From: Bacillus sp. NTK071
GTDB lineage: Bacteria > Bacillota > Bacilli > Bacillales > Guptibacillaceae
Length of the DNA: 64,000 nucleotides
Assembly: GCF_017303315.1 (NCBI RefSeq)
Contig: NZ_JAFKOI010000004.1
Location: 1-64,000 of the forward strand
Direction: 5' to 3'
The translations under genes and the position numbers were made by a program. Below the pieces are notes generated by a model. It did no database searches and had not been told where the DNA came from. It saw only the letters and a program-made list of their open reading frames with translations. Positions 33,265-43,509 of this stretch are shown in pieces (within the stretch, counting starts at the first letter, position 1; each line of letters opens with the position of its first letter).

Positions 33265-36200
33265 TTAAAGACTGACCTTCTCCCCAACTACTTTCTCTAA
33301 CACTTCAATAACAGCACCTCTTGATAATGTATCATGACAATATTGGTTGCTATAGTTTTTCAAACAACCATAACAGCTAGTTTCTAAACCACAGGTACAA
33401 TCCAACAATATGAGTAAAGTCTTCTCTATAATTTCTTTAAGATTTTGAGTTACTTCTTTTGTATAGCCCGCACCACCAGGTACCGTATCAAAAATGATAA
33501 TTGATGGATTTACTCTATTTTTATAGTAAATACAACCGTTAATATCATTACGATCCATTCCTAATATTGAGCTGATTGCATCAAGCATTCCGTACAATAA
33601 TGAATTCCAAAACACATCTGACTTTTCAGGTTTAACAGGCATATTTTCAAACTTTAATTCCATTACATCACTCATAAACTCATGTCCTAGCTGAACGTGT
33701 TCAAATTGTCCACTGCAGTTAGTACCCCAAGGTGTTTTATGATGCCGGGTGGTTTGATTAGTATTATTGGAATCTGCTCCACAGATTTTGCAGATGCGAT
33801 AGCCTCTTTGTTTACCTTCATTAACAACAGCTAATTTACCAAATGGTGAATATTTCCACACCGCATTAATTTTACCGAATTTCAAAGCCCCTTCTACTTC
33901 AAGATCGTTCTCAACATCCTGGATATCATATTCTGAAAAAAAGATTCGTGAACGAAACATTTTCGCTGGACGATGCTCACCTGGCTTTGTTTCTTTTCTA
34001 GATATGAACCCGAATATTGGACTAATAAATGTTTTAATCTTATTCTCAGTATGACAAGATTCACAATTTACAACTTCATTGACCAAAGATTTGTTATAAC
34101 GAGAAATAGTTTGATAATGTCCGCAGCTCTTGCAATGAATGTATTGGTTTGATGGTAATTCGTAATTTGCAAGTCGCTTGAGTCCAACGCTTTTATATAT
34201 TAAGCCGTTTGCTACTATCTTTGCCCCAGGTGCATACTCAGAAACTGCTATCGCAAGATCTCTAGATAAAGTGACTTGGTCAGCTGTTTTATCTCTAACT
34301 TGTAATTCGACAACGTCAACCGGAAATCCGTATTTTGGCAAAACATTATGAGAAGACAAGAAGCCTATGAGTGGCTTGTCTTTAATTGTTTTAATCATTT
34401 TTATCATATAGCTTGAATCTTTTTGTTGTTTATAATTTTCCTCGCGCATTTCATAAAGTTCTTTTAAATCCTTCTCGTAAATATCCTTAGTCTTCTGAAG
34501 GATACCCTTTTCTTTAGAGCTAAATGTTCGAACCCACCCCCAGTTATTCAAGTCATACACATTATAAAGCGTATCTGGAATAACACGTTTTAATGACTTC
34601 AAAACATGGGATGGTTTTTGTAATAGAAATTCCCTTACTTTCTCCGTTCCTTTTTCTTCTTCATTTGTCTCTGAATCTAATCGAAAAAAGTTTTCTAGTT
34701 TACCAAAGTATTCTGGGTAATCTTTAAAGAACGCAGAAAAAACCACTGAATGCATGTGTCGCTGGATAATCTTCACGTTCTCCATTTTGAATATCGGAGG
34801 TTTTATCTCTCCGGCAATAATTTCTTCAGGCTTTTTATAATAAGATAAATCATGTGATCTTCTTTGTGCATAAGTAAGTGAGTAGGCTACTGATGAACGC
34901 CGCCTCCCAGCACGACCTGCTCTTTGCACATAGTTTGCAGTTTCTGGTGGGACATTTCTCATAAAGACTGACTCTAAACCTCCAACATCCACTCCCATTT
35001 CAAAAGTAGTTGAACAACTCAGTACATTTACTTTTCCATCAATAAATTCTTGTTGGTATAAAGTGGCTTGCGTGGAACTAAGCTGTGCAGTATGTTCTTT
35101 TGTCGTCATTTTCATAGGAATGATACTTTTATACAACTCTTGATAATGATTTAATACATCTGCTGGTTTAGCTTCCTTTAGAATTCCTTCACATTTTAAG
35201 TTAGGACAAACACTTTCTACATTTCTAACTGTCCAGTTAGCACAATGAGAACATTGATACCATACTTGGTTATTATCATATTGAATTGTCCAATGCCTAT
35301 GGGACATAGCAAATACAGTACCTGCATCTTTCACATTCGTTTTCTCGAAATACTCTGGCAATTTACCACTTGATATTAGTTGATCCCAGATGATTTTCAG
35401 TAGATTAGTTCCAAATTGTTTTGCTTCTTCCTCGCTCTTCCCTTTTTTCTTATATATCCTTACTAAATAATTTAACCGTCTGTTCATCTTACCCTCAGCA
35501 GGTAACCATGATGAAACTTTTGCTTTGGATACAGATTTATACCCCGTCATATAACCTCTTCTATTTCTAGGAGAGAATATTTGATCACTGGGGTCAACAT
35601 TATCAGGATATGTTAAAGCATTTTGTATACGAAATGAGTCAAAAAGTGTTTCAAAAAGTGGCCAAACTTCGAAATCTTTAACTCCGAATTTTTGTGCTAT
35701 TTTACTTAGCTGCCCCTTAAACTGTTCTGGTATAGGTACATGAAAAGAAATCAATCCTACACCCTCTAAAGAGTGTCTCTTATCAAAATGGAGAAGTTCT
35801 TTCATAATAAATGATTCAATTAGCCTATCTTTATCTATAGAGCTCATTCCTGTATCAAATAAATAAGCTTTTTCTGCTCTTTTTTTGATAAAAATCACGA
35901 GGTTGTTTAACCTTAAATCTGTACTATTAATTTCTTCAATGGACTCTAAGATGAGTCTTCTCCACATAATTTGCTTATATGTTCTTTCTAAATATGGTGC
36001 AAAAAATGCCGCATCCTGCCTTGAATCAGAAAAAATTAATAACTTTTGAGGATGATAGTTCATAGAGTCACTATCACTGTACGAGCTATGTCCAGAGTCT
36101 ATAAAATCAAACAAATCATCTTCACTGGAAACTACTATCTCTTCCTTTTTAGTTATATTCGAGGAGGCAGATGTAACAACAAGCTCTTGATATAATGAGG

Positions 36201-38151
36201 TCGCAAGCACACTCGTAGCTGCATCTTGCCCAGTGACAAACAAACGTATTGGATTTTCACTTCTCTTTCCACAATTATGACATTTTGCTTGTTTGTTTTT
36301 TACTATCTTTTCCTTGGTCACTACTATGGGCTTTACATCTCCATACTGTTCGCAGCACTTTTTTCTATTAAGAGTTCCTTTCCGAGAAATAGTAGCACAT
36401 CCAGGACATACTTCAAATAACTCAGTTTCACTAGTGTCTTCCCCCACTAATATTTCTTCATCTTCATCAACAACAGACTCTACACTCTCAGGACTATCAA
36501 CGATCATATACGCATTAAACCTTAATTCTGGATCAGGATTCATCCCTTTTTGTTGAATTAACTTTTCATCCTCTTCTTCTCCAATTATGTGAACTTGGCC
36601 ACAGCCATCACACACCCCAATTTCAAATACGGGATATTGTTTAGCACCATCAATAACATACTTTTGAGGATCTAGATAAATGGTTGGTTCAGGTAGGAAA
36701 CTTACATAACCACCTTCTATTGCCCTTACAAAAACATGGTATCTAGCAGGTAATAATGGTAGGTCGGCTTCGTGACTTTTTGCTCTCACAGCTAAATCCA
36801 CGAATACAGTTAACAATTCATTCGCTAATTGAGTTTCTAAGTACTCTCCTCTTGAAGAATAGAATGACTGAACTAAATCGTCAGTTAATAACCTTAACAA
36901 CTTCGGTTTGTGATTAAGGTTTTCTCTTAACTTGCAAAGATTGTAGTCCCCTTTAAGAAGTTCATATAATATTTTATTTGGATCTGTGTATGAATGGGCT
37001 ATTTCTTCAATTAAATCTGGGGGATACCCATACTCGATCAAATTTTCTAATTTATCAATAAAACTGTTTTCAATATTTTCTTTAATATATTTGTAAGCCT
37101 TCCAGTCTGGACTGCCCCAATAGTTAAATACATCCTCGTATTTTATTCTTACAGCTCCAATTAGATCTTGGTTATCTCTATTTAAGGGATCCCATCTAAA
37201 CGGCTCATCAAATAGAGCTTCAGCAAATTTCAACACTTTTCTCTTTGAATCGTCTCCACTACCTAAAGTAGCACTAGTAGCTATGCACTGAAGCGAACCT
37301 CTAATTGGTCGTTCTTTCAATATTCTATCCTTCAACCTTCTAAGAAGCATACCTACCTCAATACCTTTAGCTCCGTTATATGAATGCGCTTCATCTAAAA
37401 CAATATACTTCCATTCATTTGAGTACTGACCATCAAACAATGGGGTGTCGGATGGCCTCAATAACAAATATTCAAGCATGGCATAGTTAGTAATCAAAAT
37501 ATGTGGAGGAGAATCTCGCATTTCTTCCCTTGAAAGTAGCTCATTAGATAATGGTTCCTTTCCGTCATTTTGGTTGCGATAATATTCATTAGCCTCTAGT
37601 TTGCTTTCCTTCGTTTCTCCAGTAAATCTCCCAAAAGTAATTTCAGGATTATTCGCTAGTAATCCTCTTAACCTTTTCACTTGATCATTTGCTAAAGCAT
37701 TCATAGGATAAATTAATAAAGCTCTTACACCTGGTCCAAGCTTCCCATCTTTTTTTTGTGAAAATAATTCATTTAAAATTGGAAGTAGAAAACTTTCAGT
37801 TTTACCACTCCCAGTTCCCGTTGCAACAACAAAATTTCTTCGTTCACCTGATTTTCGAATCGCTTTTTCTTGATGAATATATAAGGGACGATCCATTGGT
37901 AAATCTTCTTGAGACAAAGTTTTCATACCTGGAGAAAGAATTCCTTCAGCAACAAGATCTTCAATACTGTTGCCTGTTTGATATGGAGCAGTTATTTCCA
38001 AGTAAGGACCCTTTACAAATTTATCTTTTTCACTTAACAACTTAGAGAACTGTCTCGTAAAATTAGAATTATTCATATGAAATGCAGTCATCAAATATCG
38101 TTTATATGTTTTCTCAATATTTTCTGTACCGTTAATTGGATGAATACTCAT
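33265..38151 (-). CDS. druE: Druantia-type DEAD/DEAH helicase with DUF1998 domain (DruE)
   Basis: 1628 residues. Helicase motif I ATGTGSGKTES at ~110-120, a YIVLDEAHSY box, IATSATL, and motif VI YVQRAGRAGRR define a superfamily 2 helicase. Several CxxC pairs occur in the middle. The C terminus is a DUF1998 module with FDTVPGGAGYTKEV and a cysteine cluster (CTCGLETSCYGCLKNY). This is the DruE architecture. It overlaps the upstream 1137-residue gene by 4 bp (ATGA). DruE plus one large partner is Druantia type III. Related DUF1998 helicases occur in DISARM, but the drmB/drmC companions are absent. Confidence 0.8.
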   Translation of the reverse strand: MSIHPINGTENIEKTYKRYLMTAFHMNNSNFTRQFSKLLSEKDKFVKGPYLEITAPYQTGNSIEDLVAEGILSPGMKTLSQEDLPMDRPLYIHQEKAIRKSGERRNFVVATGTGSGKTESFLLPILNELFSQKKDGKLGPGVRALLIYPMNALANDQVKRLRGLLANNPEITFGRFTGETKESKLEANEYYRNQNDGKEPLSNELLSREEMRDSPPHILITNYAMLEYLLLRPSDTPLFDGQYSNEWKYIVLDEAHSYNGAKGIEVGMLLRRLKDRILKERPIRGSLQCIATSATLGSGDDSKRKVLKFAEALFDEPFRWDPLNRDNQDLIGAVRIKYEDVFNYWGSPDWKAYKYIKENIENSFIDKLENLIEYGYPPDLIEEIAHSYTDPNKILYELLKGDYNLCKLRENLNHKPKLLRLLTDDLVQSFYSSRGEYLETQLANELLTVFVDLAVRAKSHEADLPLLPARYHVFVRAIEGGYVSFLPEPTIYLDPQKYVIDGAKQYPVFEIGVCDGCGQVHIIGEEEDEKLIQQKGMNPDPELRFNAYMIVDSPESVESVVDEDEEILVGEDTSETELFEVCPGCATISRKGTLNRKKCCEQYGDVKPIVVTKEKIVKNKQAKCHNCGKRSENPIRLFVTGQDAATSVLATSLYQELVVTSASSNITKKEEIVVSSEDDLFDFIDSGHSSYSDSDSMNYHPQKLLIFSDSRQDAAFFAPYLERTYKQIMWRRLILESIEEINSTDLRLNNLVIFIKKRAEKAYLFDTGMSSIDKDRLIESFIMKELLHFDKRHSLEGVGLISFHVPIPEQFKGQLSKIAQKFGVKDFEVWPLFETLFDSFRIQNALTYPDNVDPSDQIFSPRNRRGYMTGYKSVSKAKVSSWLPAEGKMNRRLNYLVRIYKKKGKSEEEAKQFGTNLLKIIWDQLISSGKLPEYFEKTNVKDAGTVFAMSHRHWTIQYDNNQVWYQCSHCANWTVRNVESVCPNLKCEGILKEAKPADVLNHYQELYKSIIPMKMTTKEHTAQLSSTQATLYQQEFIDGKVNVLSCSTTFEMGVDVGGLESVFMRNVPPETANYVQRAGRAGRRRSSVAYSLTYAQRRSHDLSYYKKPEEIIAGEIKPPIFKMENVKIIQRHMHSVVFSAFFKDYPEYFGKLENFFRLDSETNEEEKGTEKVREFLLQKPSHVLKSLKRVIPDTLYNVYDLNNWGWVRTFSSKEKGILQKTKDIYEKDLKELYEMREENYKQQKDSSYMIKMIKTIKDKPLIGFLSSHNVLPKYGFPVDVVELQVRDKTADQVTLSRDLAIAVSEYAPGAKIVANGLIYKSVGLKRLANYELPSNQYIHCKSCGHYQTISRYNKSLVNEVVNCESCHTENKIKTFISPIFGFISRKETKPGEHRPAKMFRSRIFFSEYDIQDVENDLEVEGALKFGKINAVWKYSPFGKLAVVNEGKQRGYRICKICGADSNNTNQTTRHHKTPWGTNCSGQFEHVQLGHEFMSDVMELKFENMPVKPEKSDVFWNSLLYGMLDAISSILGMDRNDINGCIYYKNRVNPSIIIFDTVPGGAGYTKEVTQNLKEIIEKTLLILLDCTCGLETSCYGCLKNYSNQYCHDTLSRGAVIEVLEKVVGEKVSL

Positions 38152-41100
38152 TGAAGTATTTCTCCTTTAAGTTTATTTTGTAATTTCATCTCTATAAAAG
38201 TACAGTCAAATAGAAACCAACTAGGATGAAAACTGATTAAATCATTGGCAGCACTTCTAATTGTTCTTTTGTATGAAACTGGTATTGAATCTATGTTCCG
38301 CGCTAATAATCGACTCCCTAGCGCAGTAACAGCAACCAAAAACGGAAAGTTAATATCAATAGGGTTATCAGTATTCTCCCATCGTGTATTTAAAAGGTCT
38401 TTTATATCAGGAGTGATAATAGACCTGTTCATTAGCCAGTCATATAAATCTAAGAGTTGTAGACGATGCTTATTTAGAAATGCTTTAATTTTTTTGTGAT
38501 ATTCAAGATTACTATTCCTTTTTATCAGATATTGTATTAGTTCATGCTGAATTGAAAAATCCTTAATTAACACATCGATAAACGGAGTTAGTTGAGATAC
38601 AATGTGGCAATCCTCAACTGTCTTTTTTATCATAGTAGAATACATCCCAAGAGTTTGACCAAAATCCCCTACCTGTAGTTTATTTCTATCATCCTTGCAT
38701 ATCACTTCACTTAAAATCCCACCTGGAAGTTCACCTATTTCTTCAATTGTCCATTCTTGAATACCGAATAAATTCCTTATTAATTTTATTTTGTTATCAT
38801 CCAACATTATGGAATTCAATGATTCTAATATCTGTTTTTTCTGCAAATGAATAACTTCGTACCATGCAAAATGATTTTCTTTTAAGAGTTTCACATAGTT
38901 CTCTCCATATAAAAGAATCCCATTTAGTATCTCTTCTAGATCAGAATGCAGAATATCAATTTTCTTTCTATTATTCTTTCCATTAAGTAATTGTTCTGCC
39001 AATTTATTAACTTGAATGTTTAAAGAATCAGAATACGACCAACGAAAAGTATTAGTTGAGTCACTTTTTGGATATTTAACCTCTTCTAGAAAACTAAAAA
39101 TATCATTATCTTCCCTATCCGTTGCCCATTCAAAGAGATAAGTTCCTTCAGCCATTCCAATCCATGGAACAGCGGTTTGATTGTTACTCTCTTCAATACT
39201 AAATTCTTGGTATCCTTTCCAAGGTTGTGATTCATTCCAAATTCGAATGATCCTATTTTCTACCGACATATTTTCATTCCAAGTTAATCGCATAGCATTA
39301 TCAGATAAATTAATAATTACATTATTGATAGTCCAATACTTAGTCACACTTATCAATGAAATTGGAGTGGTTAAAAATGAATCAAATTCAAGCCATATTG
39401 TAAATTGACTAGAAGCATGTTGAACTATAGTATCTTTGAAGTGTTTTACTACTATTGGTATTTGCGAACCAATACGAACTTTCTTTATCTGCTTTTGTAT
39501 TACCTTCCCCTTATTATTTCTCAAAGAAATTATTGCTGTTAGGTAATTTCTATCTGATTGGTGTTTTAAATACTCTGTATTTAGTAGTATCCGATAGTCA
39601 TTATTCTCTAAGTCACACTCGCTAATCGAAAGTTTATCATTACTTTGAATCTCCGTTTCCTGGTTTCTGTAAATATTCCAAGTTATAAGTTTAGTGATTA
39701 AATCTACTTCAAACGATTCTGATGTAGTTATATTCGTCATTTGCATTTTTAATTTGGATACTTTCACTGGTACTTTTAATTTGTACTTATTATTATTCTC
39801 ACCTGAATTCAATTGGTAGAATTCAGAATCACTTGGCCATAAACAGGTGATAATATACGAGCTATCTACATCTATTTCATATTCACGATAAATATATCCT
39901 GCCTTTGATGTTGGTAATTCAGGTCTAACAATGTCATTAACTATTAGAAATGATGGAAGTTTAATAAATGATAATTTTATATCATAACCTAAAGGACCAA
40001 CTACCCTTAACTCATGTTTACCTGCTTGAATGCCGATCTCTATTTCACTTAGTTTTATTTCGAAATATTTCCCTACCAGTTTAATATGATTTTCAAGTTC
40101 CTCTAATGGTTTCTCTATCATACTATTACTTTGGCCATGATAAATTTTCAATTGCCACTTCTTTAGCTCATTGCGGATATTAGGATAAGTAGAGACCGGA
40201 ATACACAGAGTTGGCACTTTAAAAAAAGAAGGTACTTCCCCCCCCCATATCGTTTCTTTTTCTTCTAAAAATTTTGGCTTATCTATTTTAGTGAACACTT
40301 CAAACTCAATGATCTCTTCATTATTCTCATATATAATCTTCTGATTTTGTTGGGGTGAAATTTCATATAATATATAATTACTCCACTCATCATATAAAGC
40401 GGTACTTGTTAGATCATGTAATTCTTCCGTTTCACTGGAAAGAAAAAAATCTTTTCTAATTAATATCCAATACAATCCACTGTGCAATAAAGTTCTGTTT
40501 AAGTTCTTTTTAGAAACCGCATCAAACAACATTGCTTCTCTAGTATCAAACTTCCATTGACGAAAAATTTTTCCATCTACTTCTAGTTCTAACCTGTAAG
40601 TTTCATCAGGGTTTATATTCAATTTATTTGTTTTAGGTATTAATTCATATTGTTTAGAATTTGATAATAAGACTATGTCACACGGAATCGTTTCAAAAAG
40701 ATCATCTTTTTTTATAATTCTCCAACTACTAGATCGCTCAACCCATGTAATAGAAACCTTTTGAATAGGAATAGTCATGTATACTCCATCCAAATAAGGA
40801 TCCAATTTCATGATTGGAGATAATATTTTCTCACTTTTGGTTATTTTCCCATCATAACCTTCAATAAGGGTTTCCTCTATTCCTTTGAGCACTCTTCTTG
40901 GTAATATTCCTTTGTATTTCTCTATAAAAGGCCTCTCATTTTCTTGTACAACCTGAATGCATCGATCAACAAAATCAACCGCTACTTTACCCCCGCTTAA
41001 CAAATAATCACGTACGCCTTTATGTAGCATATAAGTACTATTTATTTGCTTTTGTTCAAAGTCTTTTAAATTAGTAATCGCTTCCTCTGCATCAAGTCCA

Positions 41101-41561
41101 AAATTAATTGCTGGTTGAATTAATCCTTGAACAAAACCGCTTATACTTCTATTTGGAACTCCAGCGTGACCTAAGATTGTACTTACATACTTTTGAGTAC
41201 CCCTCTCATCAAAGACAGGAAGCCCTTTCATTTTTATATAGTACAGAAACCACTCCTTCCATCTCTGATCATCATTACAATTGGTTGCCTTCTTAAACCG
41301 TGCCCAATAGTTTCCATCATACTTATAAATGGCTATAAATACCGTTAACGACATACAACTGCAAGGATATTTTTTCCACAATATATTAATTAGATCTGCC
41401 TGTTTGCTCCTGTTCATTAATTTTTCAGAAATTAGATTTTCAAGCCTCTTATAAGCAAACTTTCCAATAGTAAGTTCATTTATGATGGACACTTTCTCGA
41501 ACATTTTTGTTAGCACTACTTCAAATTCTTCTAACGTGCTGCAATTTACTAGTGATCTCAT
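38148..41561 (-). CDS. druH: Large partner of the DUF1998 helicase, probably DruH (Druantia type III)
   Basis: About 1137 residues from the ATG at 41561, preceded by GGGGGAG; the frame also runs 24 bp further to a GTG at 41585. No enzyme motif is visible. The protein has an N-terminal helical part, a long beta-rich middle with immunoglobulin-like character (ISITWVERSSSW, YEIDVDSSYIITCLWPSDSEFY), and a helical C terminus. Druantia III consists of DruH and DruE only, with DruH about this size and upstream. Assignment is therefore by context and size, not by motif. Together the pair should block phage. Confidence 0.65.
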   Translation of the reverse strand: MRSLVNCSTLEEFEVVLTKMFEKVSIINELTIGKFAYKRLENLISEKLMNRSKQADLINILWKKYPCSCMSLTVFIAIYKYDGNYWARFKKATNCNDDQRWKEWFLYYIKMKGLPVFDERGTQKYVSTILGHAGVPNRSISGFVQGLIQPAINFGLDAEEAITNLKDFEQKQINSTYMLHKGVRDYLLSGGKVAVDFVDRCIQVVQENERPFIEKYKGILPRRVLKGIEETLIEGYDGKITKSEKILSPIMKLDPYLDGVYMTIPIQKVSITWVERSSSWRIIKKDDLFETIPCDIVLLSNSKQYELIPKTNKLNINPDETYRLELEVDGKIFRQWKFDTREAMLFDAVSKKNLNRTLLHSGLYWILIRKDFFLSSETEELHDLTSTALYDEWSNYILYEISPQQNQKIIYENNEEIIEFEVFTKIDKPKFLEEKETIWGGEVPSFFKVPTLCIPVSTYPNIRNELKKWQLKIYHGQSNSMIEKPLEELENHIKLVGKYFEIKLSEIEIGIQAGKHELRVVGPLGYDIKLSFIKLPSFLIVNDIVRPELPTSKAGYIYREYEIDVDSSYIITCLWPSDSEFYQLNSGENNNKYKLKVPVKVSKLKMQMTNITTSESFEVDLITKLITWNIYRNQETEIQSNDKLSISECDLENNDYRILLNTEYLKHQSDRNYLTAIISLRNNKGKVIQKQIKKVRIGSQIPIVVKHFKDTIVQHASSQFTIWLEFDSFLTTPISLISVTKYWTINNVIINLSDNAMRLTWNENMSVENRIIRIWNESQPWKGYQEFSIEESNNQTAVPWIGMAEGTYLFEWATDREDNDIFSFLEEVKYPKSDSTNTFRWSYSDSLNIQVNKLAEQLLNGKNNRKKIDILHSDLEEILNGILLYGENYVKLLKENHFAWYEVIHLQKKQILESLNSIMLDDNKIKLIRNLFGIQEWTIEEIGELPGGILSEVICKDDRNKLQVGDFGQTLGMYSTMIKKTVEDCHIVSQLTPFIDVLIKDFSIQHELIQYLIKRNSNLEYHKKIKAFLNKHRLQLLDLYDWLMNRSIITPDIKDLLNTRWENTDNPIDINFPFLVAVTALGSRLLARNIDSIPVSYKRTIRSAANDLISFHPSWFLFDCTFIEMKLQNKLKGEILQ

Positions 41562-42057
41562 AAGCTCCCCCATTTCCCGGTACACAAATAAGGTATAACA
41601 ATTATGGATTATTCCTTTTTCTGAATATTATAACATTTATACTTTAAAAACATCAGTATAGTATTACAAGATTACTTTTCAACCACCTTTTATTAAGGAT
41701 CATTAAACCACTGCATTTATATCGCTTTTGACATTCCTCTTTGAGCCATTCTCTTTAATTGATGTCATTAAGAAAAGTGGTTTATTTTTCATAACAGCAC
41801 CCTTCACATATTAGACTACTATCACAATTGCACTAGATAGTAAGTCCAGCATTAACTACTTTCTTTTTTGATTAGGTTATCTTTTTACAATTTCAAATAA
41901 CTCGGAGTCTAAAGTAAACGTTAACGTTGAGGTAGTGTTAATCATATGAACATTAAGAATAACTGAGCTGACTATCAGTCAGTAACTGCCAACTCAGTTA
42001 AGGTAAATACTAATTATCTTCTATTTTCGTTGCTAGCTCCTTTTTAAGTGCTCATGG
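41562..42057. other. Gene-free stretch with a perfect palindrome and a hairpin
   Basis: No gene is supported. It contains the 12-bp perfect palindrome AACGTTAACGTT (41917-41928), a possible operator. It also holds an inverted repeat TAACTGAG...CTCAGTTA (41960-42000) with a smaller CTGAC/GTCAG hairpin inside. A promoter for the Druantia-like operon should lie near 41600, but I cannot pick one. Confidence 0.35.
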
Positions 42058-43449
42058 TTAACCAGCAATAGTTGATTGATTGGGTTTTGTATTTCTACGG
42101 ATTTCTCTAAGAATTCTTATTAAATCCCTTGATTGTTGAAATATCCCTTTAATTAATGTTGCAGTGTTAAAACACGCTTCCACATCCAGTTGTTCCTCAT
42201 CAGAATGTTCATTCCAATACCCTGCTGAAAGATTTACACTTTGAATACCATGGGATGCCCATATTCTCGTATCACTACTTCCTCCGATAGTGCATTTCCA
42301 TTCTTCCAATTTCTCTGCCTCTGCAACTTTTTCAAAAAACTCACCAAAGCTTTTGTGACAGAAATCCATGTATCCTCCACATGAAGTCACAATATCTCCA
42401 GTACCTCTTCGGTCCACTACTATTGATGCATCAACTTCCCATAGAAAATACTCATCCACATGTTTAGCGCCTCTTAGACCAATCTCTTCTTCAACAGTAA
42501 ACACAAACTTCACGGTGCCATTAAAGTTGGATTGAGATAAGGATTCCGCAACTTCTAACAAAACAGCAACCCCCGCTCTGTCGTCAGCTCCGAGAATTCC
42601 TTCACTGCTCGACCATATTGGTCCATCTTTTACGATAAAGCGATTTGGATCAAAGCCAAAGATAGTGTCTAAATGAGCGTTTAATAGTATAGTAGGACCA
42701 TTACCAGTTCTATATGTTCTTTGAGCAAGGATATTTCCATACCCATCGATTGCTAGCTTATCAACGTGAGGAGTTAGACGTTCGATTACGAAAGCACGAA
42801 TTCTTTCTTCATCTCCACTTTCACCATCTATAGACAGAAGCTCCTCTAACTGATGGTTGAAGAGTTGCTTTCTAATATATTCAAGACTTTCTTCAAGCCA
42901 TTCTGGTTGAATGTGACTTAATTTTTCACCGAGGTTTAATAGTTCTCCTCGTTTGGTTCTTAGAAACAGAGTTGTATAGGAAATTCTCATTTCCTTTTCT
43001 TTTACACCTACTGCTTCAAATAGTTTTCCCACAGTCTCCATATTATCCTTGTTAAGAAATCCGATGATAGGTCCTCTTTCGAAATGTCCTTCACAACTAC
43101 TCGTGGTATAGAGACCAAGACGATTCAATTGACGTATGATGCCACTTATAAGCGTATCTAACTCACGCACTTTTGGTTGTTCTACACCAGGCTGAAACGA
43201 AAGGCCTTCTCCTCTTCCACGATATTCAAAATCAACTACTTGAAGCCACTCTTCTTCAGTAACGGCATCATCCATCAAGACAAGAAGCTTTGTTTCAGTT
43301 GAATATTGATAGTCCACGGACAGCCCATTCAAACTTTCCAGCAAGAAAGATACGTTTTCCTCAGTTTCCGTTGTACAATCAAAGCTCTTATCGTTAACTT
43401 CTTTCACTATAAATCCCTGACGAATAAACAATTGATTCCATGTTTTCAT
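42058..43449 (-). CDS. M20/M42-type zinc peptidase with a novel N-terminal domain
   Basis: 463 residues. From ~210 on the protein is a di-zinc aminopeptidase: LLNAHLDTI (His/Asp ligands), GADDRAGVAVLLEVA, FTVEEEIGLRGAKH (catalytic Glu), VDRRGTGD, and a late YWNEHSDEE (His ligand). All expected metal and catalytic residues appear present. The first ~200 residues are separate, with LYTTSSCEGHFERGPIIGF, a Cys/His segment that could bind a metal or nucleotide and recalls the SSCxGR motif of TYW3. The fusion is unusual. It follows a TPR regulator gene by 60 bp, probably as one operon. Confidence 0.75.
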   Translation of the reverse strand: MKTWNQLFIRQGFIVKEVNDKSFDCTTETEENVSFLLESLNGLSVDYQYSTETKLLVLMDDAVTEEEWLQVVDFEYRGRGEGLSFQPGVEQPKVRELDTLISGIIRQLNRLGLYTTSSCEGHFERGPIIGFLNKDNMETVGKLFEAVGVKEKEMRISYTTLFLRTKRGELLNLGEKLSHIQPEWLEESLEYIRKQLFNHQLEELLSIDGESGDEERIRAFVIERLTPHVDKLAIDGYGNILAQRTYRTGNGPTILLNAHLDTIFGFDPNRFIVKDGPIWSSSEGILGADDRAGVAVLLEVAESLSQSNFNGTVKFVFTVEEEIGLRGAKHVDEYFLWEVDASIVVDRRGTGDIVTSCGGYMDFCHKSFGEFFEKVAEAEKLEEWKCTIGGSSDTRIWASHGIQSVNLSAGYWNEHSDEEQLDVEACFNTATLIKGIFQQSRDLIRILREIRRNTKPNQSTIAG

Positions 43450-43509
43450 ATGTCATCTCTCCTTTTCTTTTCTTGAGATCAGTATACGAAAAGAAGGATG
43501 ACACCCCTG

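Noticed and set aside
33265-41561. Assignment of the DUF1998 helicase operon to DISARM
   Set aside because: No methyltransferase, drmB-like separate DUF1998 protein or PLD nuclease gene is present; a helicase plus one large partner fits Druantia III better.
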